A stretch of 29,910 nt of DNA, from positions 1-29,910 of the IMG/VR virus record IMGVR_UViG_3300033388_003318. The stretch is one strand, 5' to 3'. Shown here piece after piece: positions 1-6,143 of the stretch. The position numbers were made by a program, and so were the translations under genes. Below the pieces are notes generated by a model. The model was not told the DNA's origin, searched no databases, and saw nothing but the letters and a program-made list of their open reading frames with translations. How positions within the stretch are numbered: position 1 is the stretch's first letter; the number at the start of each line of letters is the position of its first letter. This DNA is from a virus.

Positions 1-218
1 ACTTGTTTAGCTTCACGGTCAGAAAAAGCGTAAGACATTTCTTTTTCTTGTACGAGTGTTAATGTTTTTGTTCCGGTCATAAGTTCACAACCGAGTTCTT
101 CTTTACCAATATTTATATTATGGTAAATACAATCATCACCTTTAACATTAGGAAAACGTGGATGTGCTTTACAACAAGACCCATCACATTTTCTGGTTTG
201 TGTAAGTATTAAAGGCAC
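1..218 (-). CDS. Cysteine-rich protein, 3' end outside window
   Basis: The frame opens at a GTG (216-218) that overlaps the upstream TAG (TAGTG) and is preceded by AAAGGAACG, an AGGA-type ribosome site. It stays open to position 1, so 72 codons are visible and the C-terminus is missing. Cysteines at 11, 15, 16, 30 and 44, with H19 and H33, are arranged as TRKCDGSCCKAHPRFP, then DDCIYH. The visible part ends in a polar helical stretch (VQEKEMSYAFSDREAKQ). Two adjacent Cys/His-rich genes suggest related roles, but I cannot assign one. Confidence 0.65.
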   Translation of the reverse strand, partial: MPLILTQTRKCDGSCCKAHPRFPNVKGDDCIYHNINIGKEELGCELMTGTKTLTLVQEKEMSYAFSDREAKQ

Positions 219-517
219 TATACGTTCCTTTTAGTTTCCATTTCAGCAAGTGTCATAGTGCCGGCTTTGATTTCAATGCAATTTTTGCACTGAAAATCAC
301 GGCAATTTTTATATGAGAATCGACTAAAGAACCGACCAGGCGATTTTTCGCCGTCAGTATATCTAGGGTCCGCTATTGCAGCGTCCCATGAACCAGTTTC
401 ACGTCTTAACTGGCATGACCATCGTTGCCCCCTCTCGGTATTTTCTTCCAAGAAGGGGCATTGTTTTCCTTCGATGTAACAACAATGGTCATTTAAATTA
501 CGACCAAAGCATTCCAT
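218..517 (-). CDS. Cysteine-rich small protein (possible zinc-binding)
   Basis: A 99-residue protein. Its ATG lies in the stop of the upstream gene (TAATG at 515-519). Eight cysteines fall at 3, 12, 13, 20, 35, 72, 77 and 80, with H11 nearby. The NCRDFQCKNC segment (C72-x4-C77-x2-C80) resembles half of a zinc ribbon. The centre, RRETGSWDAAIADPRY, is polar. I do not recognise the family. It is adjacent to a second cysteine-rich gene, so the two may form a unit. A structural zinc or a DNA- or protein-binding role is inferred from cysteine spacing alone. Confidence 0.6.
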   Translation of the reverse strand: MECFGRNLNDHCCYIEGKQCPFLEENTERGQRWSCQLRRETGSWDAAIADPRYTDGEKSPGRFFSRFSYKNCRDFQCKNCIEIKAGTMTLAEMETKRNV

Positions 518-945
518 TAGGTTACGGTAAAGATTGAAGCACCGAAATCGATAGTGAAAGATTCACCATTTGCTAATGTAACGCCTGAACCATAATCCCA
601 GTAACCGATTAATCGATCCGCAGTTGGAGTCGTAACAGTATCATTGTACAAAACGACCCATTGAAATGTTGCTACAGCTCCTGTTGCAGCCATTACAATA
701 TCAGTACCTGCAACATCCCAAGTACCTGCTGGAGTTTCAGAACCGATATTAGCAGTATCCTGCACAGACACAAAATCAGAATTGGTATATGCAATCTCAG
801 TAATATCAGGAAGATCTAAATGTGTTACCACATTAGGAGTTGTGTTAGTTAAAGCACATTTTAACTGCGAACCAGCAGTTGTAAGAATGTGGACACCAGC
901 TGCGAGGTCCACCGCGAAAATGTTATATTTTACAAAAGTTGCCAT
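517..945 (-). CDS. Beta-rich structural-type protein of unknown function
   Basis: A 142-residue protein with a strong GGAGG ribosome site ahead of its ATG at 945. The N-terminus (FVKYNIFAVDLAAGVHILTT) and the LKCALTNTTPNVVTHLDLPD, ITEIAYTN segment match a type of small phage protein I recall from tail or head regions, in which a DITEIA core precedes a substitution-prone loop. The C-terminal ~50 residues are strands ending in FTIDFGASIFTVT. It is separated from the lysis genes by the longest spacer on this side (64 bases), so it may have its own promoter. It is a probable virion or virion-associated protein; its position outside the main structural block is unusual. Confidence 0.6.
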   Translation of the reverse strand: MATFVKYNIFAVDLAAGVHILTTAGSQLKCALTNTTPNVVTHLDLPDITEIAYTNSDFVSVQDTANIGSETPAGTWDVAGTDIVMAATGAVATFQWVVLYNDTVTTPTADRLIGYWDYGSGVTLANGESFTIDFGASIFTVT

Positions 946-987
946 TAGTGGCCTCCAAAGTTAGCGCACAAAATTATGCGTATATAA

Positions 988-1005
988 GGGATAATAAAAC
1001 ATCCC
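988..1005 (-). terminator. Weak hairpin in the spacer after the lysis genes
   Basis: GGGAT (988-992) pairs with ATCCC (1001-1005) across an 8-base loop, starting 5 bases past the stop at 1010. The minus-strand sequence beyond it is TTATATACGC, without a T tract, so this is a poor intrinsic terminator. A second 4-bp pairing (965-968 with 977-980) follows. The 64-base spacer may instead hold a promoter for the next gene; TATATA at 981-985 on either strand is suggestive only. Confidence 0.35.
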
Positions 1006-1009
1006 GAAT

Positions 1010-1240
1010 TCAATGTCTCCTGCTAGTTATGTGTTTAAGCATACTAGCATCAGAAATTTCTTTACATAGAACTTTAATGTCTTGATCTGATCGTGTTGAT
1101 CCTAATTCAAAAGTTTGATTAGTTGTATTTTCAACCGGTGTTGGATTGTTTTGTTCATACTTAATACCTAAAAGTGAACCAATTATAGGCAGAGCGATCA
1201 TAACTACCCCTGCCCATGCTTGTCCTTTTGTAGGTTTCAC
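1010..1240 (-). CDS. Short protein with one N-terminal membrane segment
   Basis: A 76-residue protein starting with GTG at 1240, which overlaps the upstream TGA (GTGA) and follows GGAG eight bases before. Residues ~8-26 form a membrane helix (AWAGVVMIALPIIGSLLGI). The rest is polar, Asn/Thr-rich and ends in KHITSRRH. N-in, C-out topology would place the tail in the periplasm, as for an inner-membrane spanin or an antiholin, but the tail is shorter and less helical than a normal spanin. A role in lysis is inferred only from location. Confidence 0.5.
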   Translation of the reverse strand: MKPTKGQAWAGVVMIALPIIGSLLGIKYEQNNPTPVENTTNQTFELGSTRSDQDIKVLCKEISDASMLKHITSRRH

Positions 1241-1611
1241 TTAAATGCTCCTGATCCACCTACAATCACAGCATAGTCATTTTCTTTATTTGGTGAGTCA
1301 ATAATAGCTGCAAATCGTACATTGAGTAAAACGGGACCAAAGTTAGTTGCTAATCCAGCAGTAAAAGATTGATTGCCTCCTTCAGTGAAGGCACCTGCTG
1401 CCGCCCATTGTAATGTATCAGGTCTACAGCAACCGAATACTAAACCACTCGCGGAAAGCGCCATCAACCCGTAGTTCCCATCGGCGCTGGTGACTTTAGG
1501 TGTTTCGGTCATATCAGTCGTTCCGGTCGCATCAGGATAATGATGCGGGTCTTGCGCTTCAGCCTGAGTCCAGATTGTAACTAGTATTAAAACAAACATT
1601 AAAAATTTCAT
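1237..1611 (-). CDS. Exported protein with YadA-anchor-like C-terminus
   Basis: A 124-residue protein. The ATG at 1611 is preferred: it begins a textbook signal peptide (MKFLMFVLILVTIWTQAEAQ, cut after AEA, residue 19) and follows AAAGAGAATCCT, while the in-frame TTG at 1635 would put eight charged residues first. The mature N-terminus is polar and Thr-rich. The C-terminal ~65 residues show alternating strands, QWAAAGAFTEGGNQSFTAGL, then GPVLLNVRFAAI and YAVIVGGSGAF, the strand-GxG-strand pattern of the YadA trimeric autotransporter anchor. It also has adjacent cysteines in FGCCRP. A small outer-membrane protein made during infection is the best reading. The resemblance is by pattern only and needs profile confirmation. 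Confidence 0.55.
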   Translation of the reverse strand: MKFLMFVLILVTIWTQAEAQDPHHYPDATGTTDMTETPKVTSADGNYGLMALSASGLVFGCCRPDTLQWAAAGAFTEGGNQSFTAGLATNFGPVLLNVRFAAIIDSPNKENDYAVIVGGSGAFK

Positions 1612-1622
1612 AGGATTCTCTT

Positions 1623-1916
1623 TTATTGTGGGCAATTAGATAATTCTTCAACAGTATATGTTGTTAGCCTTAACACGTTTTGATCTGTCAGACTTGAAAA
1701 TACATCAGAATATAGAGTTGATGAATCAATTGCCATGCAACCTGTTACGACCGTTGCCTGAATTGTCCGAATGTAATTGATACCATTGATTTGTGCAAAT
1801 TCGACAGTTGTTTGTGGAACATCAACCAACACACTGCCATTCACAATGTGATCTGTATCGCACTGGTTCGCCATCGCGAATAAAACGATAAAGGGTATTA
1901 AAAGTAATTTTTTCAT
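1623..1916 (-). CDS. Small exported cysteine-containing protein
   Basis: A 97-residue protein with a clear N-terminal signal sequence, MKKLLLIPFIVLFAMANQC. Signal peptidase I cleavage after AMA (residue 16) is plausible. C19 is not preceded by a good lipobox, so a lipoprotein is possible but not supported. The mature part is beta-prone with three cysteines (19, 60, 95), enough for one disulfide in the periplasm. Its ATG overlaps the holin-like gene's TGA (ATGA). Candidates are an outer-membrane or periplasmic lysis partner (o-spanin-like) or a superinfection-exclusion factor. None is proved, and the proline content expected of o-spanins is lacking. Confidence 0.55.
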   Translation of the reverse strand: MKKLLLIPFIVLFAMANQCDTDHIVNGSVLVDVPQTTVEFAQINGINYIRTIQATVVTGCMAIDSSTLYSDVFSSLTDQNVLRLTTYTVEELSNCPQ

Positions 1917-2434
1917 TTAAGTGCTCCTAGTTGTTCGGTCTTGCGTTTGCTACCAGCACTAGACCCGAAATAGAAATTATAAACTTGTTCAGCTTTTGAA
2001 GATACCTGACCAAGAATGAAACCGAGTAACGTGCTTTCGAGAGTTACCTTACCAGTTAACACCCAAAATACTACAGCAAAAAAAGCAGCTACTGTTAGAC
2101 CAGCCAAGATTGGAACTATCATTGCTTTATTTGCTTTTTGCATATCCCTGGCGCTTGCTCGATCTTCTGCATCAATTTTCATAATGTCTACATCGAGGGC
2201 TTTCATTTCCTTATCGAATTCTTGGTCAGCCGCTTTTAACTTCATCAATGCATCAGAATCATGCTGTAGAGCATCTGATATTTTGGTGATTAACTCTGGT
2301 CCGGTTGCTTTTTCGCCTTCTCCTAAAATTGCGCTAGCTATGGCCTTGGTGGCCATTCCTCCAAAGGGGCCTCCCAGTGCAGTACCTAGCACAGGAGCGA
2401 TAGTTTGAACTAAACTTTTCCAATTAAAACTCAT
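1913..2434 (-). CDS. Holin-like membrane protein
   Basis: A 173-residue protein. The ATG at 2434 overlaps the previous stop (TAATG) and is preferred over an in-frame TTG two codons upstream. The N-terminus (residues 1-37, FNWKSLVQTIAPVLGTALGG) is a Gly/Ala-rich amphipathic helix. Residues ~45-100 are charged helix ending in DAEDRASARDMQKA. Membrane segments lie at about 105-126 and 130-147. The C-terminus YNFYFGSSAGSKRKTEQLG is a signature of a widespread phage holin-type family. It would form inner-membrane lesions that release the endolysin. The family resemblance is strong by eye, but holin function in this family is mostly predicted rather than shown. It is the best holin candidate in the window. 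Confidence 0.8.
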   Translation of the reverse strand: MSFNWKSLVQTIAPVLGTALGGPFGGMATKAIASAILGEGEKATGPELITKISDALQHDSDALMKLKAADQEFDKEMKALDVDIMKIDAEDRASARDMQKANKAMIVPILAGLTVAAFFAVVFWVLTGKVTLESTLLGFILGQVSSKAEQVYNFYFGSSAGSKRKTEQLGALK

Positions 2435-2787
2435 TAGCAATGTCCTTTATCAGCCCAGTTTAAAATATTACAAAGTGTGGTCGAAAACTTTACTCGCCAC
2501 CAATGTTTAACAGGATCGAGTGTCTTCCAGCGTTTCAATCTTTTTGTAGTTGCATATTCCTGTAAATCCCATCTTGGCCATTCCCATCCGATAAGACTTA
2601 TCACAGTAGCATTACCAACATAATTTTGAGGTTGATAAAAAAGTCCAAATATCACTTTTAGATATTTATTTTCATCAAAGTGGTGATAGAGTTTCATCAG
2701 TACTAAAAATTCAACTACTAATATAATAAGTGATTGTATTGGATGTGCTGGTATCCATGCCAGCCATTCTAAATAAACTTCAATCAT
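2434..2787 (-). CDS. Small aromatic-rich membrane protein in the lysis cassette
   Basis: A 117-residue protein. The start at 2787 (MIEVYLEWLAW) is chosen because GGGAGAT precedes it and its ATG overlaps the upstream TGA (ATGA); a Met at 2817 would lie deeper inside the previous gene. Residues ~15-35 form a membrane helix (IQSLIILVVEFLVLMKLYHH). The remainder is soluble, basic and very rich in Trp, Tyr and Phe (GWEWPRWDLQEY, KHWWRVKF), suggesting an interfacial or periplasm-facing domain. I recall similar unnamed proteins with an NYVGNATVISLIGWEWP-like core in other lytic phages but no function. Placement between lysis genes suggests a holin-related or membrane-associated role. Confidence 0.6.
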   Translation of the reverse strand: MIEVYLEWLAWIPAHPIQSLIILVVEFLVLMKLYHHFDENKYLKVIFGLFYQPQNYVGNATVISLIGWEWPRWDLQEYATTKRLKRWKTLDPVKHWWRVKFSTTLCNILNWADKGHC

Positions 2788-3116
2788 TGTAAATATCTCC
2801 CAAAAATAAGGATACAAATACCAGTTACAATCGCTGATACTAAACTCGCTGTCCAGATTAAAAATCGACCGCGAGTACCAGAAACTGTTTCTACAACTGT
2901 TAATCGTTTTCTTAAACCTGCAATTTCTAAATTTGCTCTATCGATACTAGATCCTAAACGTTCAGTTGCACTTTGTTGGTTAATCATTTTTTCATCCAGT
3001 CGTACAAGCAACTGCATAGATTTTTTGATCTCAGATATCTCAAGATTTGTATATTCCTGTGTCTTGAGCACCATCTTAATTAACTCGGTGTTCTCTGCCG
3101 GTATGTTTGAGGACAT
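2784..3116 (-). CDS. Coiled-coil protein with C-terminal membrane anchor (XhlA-like, lysis accessory)
   Basis: A 110-residue protein. Residues ~15-75 are a charged amphipathic helix with heptads (ISEIKKSMQLLVRLDEKM, then IDRANLEIAGLRKRLTVVE). Residues ~84-105 form one membrane segment (LIWTASLVSAIVTGICILIF), ending in GRYLQ. The design of soluble coil plus C-terminal anchor is that of XhlA-type holin accessory proteins and of many proteins adjacent to phage endolysins. It lies 2 bases after the endolysin stop, and its own stop overlaps the next start (ATGA). It could assist holin timing or tether another lysis protein. It is not a typical inner-membrane spanin, since those anchor at the N-terminus. 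Confidence 0.7.
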   Translation of the reverse strand: MSSNIPAENTELIKMVLKTQEYTNLEISEIKKSMQLLVRLDEKMINQQSATERLGSSIDRANLEIAGLRKRLTVVETVSGTRGRFLIWTASLVSAIVTGICILIFGRYLQ

Positions 3117-3118
3117 AA

Positions 3119-3532
3119 TTAATCTACCAATTCAAAATGTACGAGATCATCAAATGTTTGATCCTTGTAGTCACCATCGCTATCCCAATCACCTCCCCAC
3201 CGGATTTTGATACCTAATCTATCAGCTTCATACCGCACTATAGCTGCAAATTCATAGAATTTCACCATATCTTTCCAGTGATCCGCACCCCAATTAGGAG
3301 GAATTGGGTATGGTGCGGCGTCAACGGCTTCAGACGGGCGTTTATTGTGCTTACCATCAGGCCATTTGACCTTCGATACACCGCGTTCGAAGAAGCTATC
3401 CTGAGCTATTTGCCCGCGATGACCTTCTAATATAGAGCAATCTGTGTGCTTTATAACCTCGTTAAATAACTTCTGAATTCTTCGCTCGCAGGTAAACAAA
3501 CGATCGGCTGATGTGCTTGAAAATTTAGGCAT
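3119..3532 (-). CDS. Endolysin, M15 (VanY-type) L-alanyl-D-glutamate peptidase
   Basis: A 137-residue peptidoglycan peptidase of the T5 endolysin class, expected to cut the L-Ala-D-Glu bond of the stem peptide once released by the holin. The family frame is nearly complete: MPKFSS at the start, CSILEGHRG (with H38), KVKWPDGKHN with H62, SEAVDAAPYPI with D71, RWGGDWDSDGD, and the closing FDDLVHFELVD. Likely zinc ligands are H62, D71 and H132, with D129 as the catalytic acid in the DxxH pair. Compared with T5, the loop between the first two ligands is two residues longer, as in many M15 phage enzymes. There is no signal peptide, so export depends on the holin. The length is normal for a single-domain member. 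Confidence 0.95.
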   Translation of the reverse strand: MPKFSSTSADRLFTCERRIQKLFNEVIKHTDCSILEGHRGQIAQDSFFERGVSKVKWPDGKHNKRPSEAVDAAPYPIPPNWGADHWKDMVKFYEFAAIVRYEADRLGIKIRWGGDWDSDGDYKDQTFDDLVHFELVD

Positions 3533-3533
3533 T

Positions 3534-6143
3534 TTAATTTCCCGCTATGGGTTGTTTGATTATGTAATAGGAATCCATAAAAGTTGGACTATTTAAAAAT
3601 GTACTTAGCATTTGATACGACATAAATCCATTATGAAGTACATTAAAAAGTTGGGCGTCCACAGCTTGTTTATTTCCATAATAGAATGCTAGTGCTTCTA
3701 TATCGGAATCCGATATTTTATACAAGTAGTCCCCATTTTCATCTGTTTCAGGAACAAAAGTATTTATACTTTTGCCTGAACGTAAATGTCTGTATAATTT
3801 GGGGTCGTGATGCGTAGCAATTATTTCCATCATTTCACGAAACCAAAATGTATATTGATTTAATATACCTTTAAATGTATTAGATATAACAACAGTACAG
3901 TATTCAATAGTATTTAATTCTTCGTTTAATAAATATACAGTTATAGAATGCCCAATCATAAAACCACTAAGCATATGATGTCCTCCAGTATCCCATAAGT
4001 GAGCTGCTAAATTTCCATCGCCGTCAAAAGTGTTTTCAACCCCTCCAAGAAGCCCAGGAATACCAATAATTTCAAAATGAGATTGAGCCTCAAGTACGTT
4101 TCCTCCACCAAAAGACGATGTAATAGAATAACCATAATTGACAGAAATATTACCGTTGTTCGTATTATCCGCTCTATATCTTTGTACTGCTCCTATACCT
4201 GGATATAATCCTAATGTGTTATGTAAACCATTAGTAATTGCATTGAAAGTAGCAGGATTTACCGGTGAAGTAGGAAACGTAGTTGTTAATGCAAAAGTAT
4301 CTGTGATAATAGAATTCCTTTTACGCAGACTTACTTCTCGATCACCAAAAAAATTATTGTATTGGTATTGGTATGTTTCTCCCTGTAACGAATAAAAAAT
4401 AGTAAATTGTTCAACCAGCTTTTGGTTAGCTTTAAGATATTCGTTTACATTCATAATGTAAGACTTAGTTATATAGGTTCCACTAACCGAATTCCAGAAA
4501 TATAATGATTGTGTTGTCCAAGGAAGTTTTGTGTCATTAAAAAGCCACGTACCCCTTCCTGAACCAAAACCGTATTGCTGGTCTTCTCCCTTAGTTTCTG
4601 TCAAATCAATTTCTGATATTTTGTAAAAAGGAAGAGGTACAGTTACTAATCCCTGAGTAGTCAGAGCATAAGAATATTGAGTAGAAAATGTATCTATGTA
4701 ATTCGTATGTAACCAGTTATCTCCAAATGGCACAGTTGAATTTCCTCCATCTACACGATCAAACATACCTACATGCAAAGTATTAAAAAAGGGATCAAAT
4801 CCGTAAAAACGGTCTTCAAACGGATCTCCTGAAGTTGGTGGAACTGCATCATTTATAAATTCAGTAACATAGTAATCAAAAGTTGAAAGTAATAAAACTC
4901 CAGAATTGTAAGTTGCCCATCCTTCTGGACTTTCTACGTGGACAACATCACCTACTTGTGGGATAAAATTATTATAACTTGCTTGTATACTGGTAACTGC
5001 TGCTGCAGTTCGGGTAGATGATGAATCTAATGTAAAAGTAAGATCCATAAGTGTATCAGTTACTTGGAGTAAAAAATCTTCTGTTGAAGTAGTAATAAGC
5101 CAAGCAGCAAAATTAGCATTAAAAGCAGTTAATCCGAATCCTGGAATATTTATATTAACTTCTGCAATAATTGTATTATCTTCGGTAATAACAATTAATT
5201 GATCCACGGAAACTTTAATGAGATTAGAAATATTCTTACGTAAAGTAATACTTCTACAAACATCTATGTAATCTAATAAACTGGCAGTAATAGCTACGTT
5301 ATCAGATATTCTTTTATGAAAAATATCTTGGTGTAAAAAATAATCTAGATTAAACCAAGCTTGCTCTTGTGCAGATTGCACATTAAAAAAATCATCTATA
5401 TTCACTATAGTAAAAGTATCTGATTCAGAATAATCATAAAAAGTAAAAGAGTCTTGCATATGTGCTATTAAATTATAAAAAATAGAATATATATGTTCAC
5501 GCCTAATAGTAAGAAGACCAGAAGTTTGTGATACTTCACCACCAGTGTTGTTAAAATATTGGTGTGCGCTATATAAAAAATTAAATAAATTTTCTATAGT
5601 ATCACTATCCGAAATCCATCTACCTGATCCAGTATTAAGTGTTGTTTTAGTTATTGTAGAAGTAGTAATAAATCCATCAGGATTTACATATCCATCTGTA
5701 CCTACCACTACTCCAGATATATCTTTTTGCATATCAAAATAGTTATTCCCTGATTGTATATCTTCATAATTATTATATTTAAATTCTTCTTGATCAGTAC
5801 GCAGCAAAGATGTTTCTATTGGATAATTACGGGAAGGAATAAAACTATGGGTATTAATTTCTCCAAATATAGTTTTTTGATACCTTAGTTTTATAGTACT
5901 TCCAAATGACGACATATGTTGTCCAATAGCATAATACGGACTATATTCAGGTAGTTTATTAATTATAATAGTTAAATATTTTTCTCCGTAAAAAACAAAT
6001 ACCACATCTTTGTCTGGTATATATGCAGTCTTTTTTTTCTTTTTCTTAGAATCAAGTTGCATAGCATTTTCGATGGTATCTAATTCATCTAATACAAAAG
6101 AAGTAACAGGAGGGCCTATAAATACTCTAGCTATTGCAGCCAT
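3534..6143 (-). CDS. Large AT-rich virion protein of unknown function (possible host-interaction protein)
   Basis: An 869-residue protein I do not recognise. It is rich in Asn, Tyr, Phe, Thr and Ile, beta-prone throughout and poor in Ala, quite unlike its neighbours. Base composition also differs: the 60 bases from 5341 contain 18 G/C, against 26 in the 60 bases from 13801. A run of six lysines occupies residues 33-38. Asp/Gly-rich turns such as NTFDGDGNLAAHLWDTGGHH may bind metal, but this is unproved. The start overlaps the giant protein's stop (TAATG), and the endolysin gene's TAA follows closely in the operon, so it belongs to the late virion module. Position after the ejection proteins and before lysis is where receptor-binding or tail-tip proteins often sit; that is only inference. 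Confidence 0.6.
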   Translation of the reverse strand: MAAIARVFIGPPVTSFVLDELDTIENAMQLDSKKKKKKTAYIPDKDVVFVFYGEKYLTIIINKLPEYSPYYAIGQHMSSFGSTIKLRYQKTIFGEINTHSFIPSRNYPIETSLLRTDQEEFKYNNYEDIQSGNNYFDMQKDISGVVVGTDGYVNPDGFITTSTITKTTLNTGSGRWISDSDTIENLFNFLYSAHQYFNNTGGEVSQTSGLLTIRREHIYSIFYNLIAHMQDSFTFYDYSESDTFTIVNIDDFFNVQSAQEQAWFNLDYFLHQDIFHKRISDNVAITASLLDYIDVCRSITLRKNISNLIKVSVDQLIVITEDNTIIAEVNINIPGFGLTAFNANFAAWLITTSTEDFLLQVTDTLMDLTFTLDSSSTRTAAAVTSIQASYNNFIPQVGDVVHVESPEGWATYNSGVLLLSTFDYYVTEFINDAVPPTSGDPFEDRFYGFDPFFNTLHVGMFDRVDGGNSTVPFGDNWLHTNYIDTFSTQYSYALTTQGLVTVPLPFYKISEIDLTETKGEDQQYGFGSGRGTWLFNDTKLPWTTQSLYFWNSVSGTYITKSYIMNVNEYLKANQKLVEQFTIFYSLQGETYQYQYNNFFGDREVSLRKRNSIITDTFALTTTFPTSPVNPATFNAITNGLHNTLGLYPGIGAVQRYRADNTNNGNISVNYGYSITSSFGGGNVLEAQSHFEIIGIPGLLGGVENTFDGDGNLAAHLWDTGGHHMLSGFMIGHSITVYLLNEELNTIEYCTVVISNTFKGILNQYTFWFREMMEIIATHHDPKLYRHLRSGKSINTFVPETDENGDYLYKISDSDIEALAFYYGNKQAVDAQLFNVLHNGFMSYQMLSTFLNSPTFMDSYYIIKQPIAGN

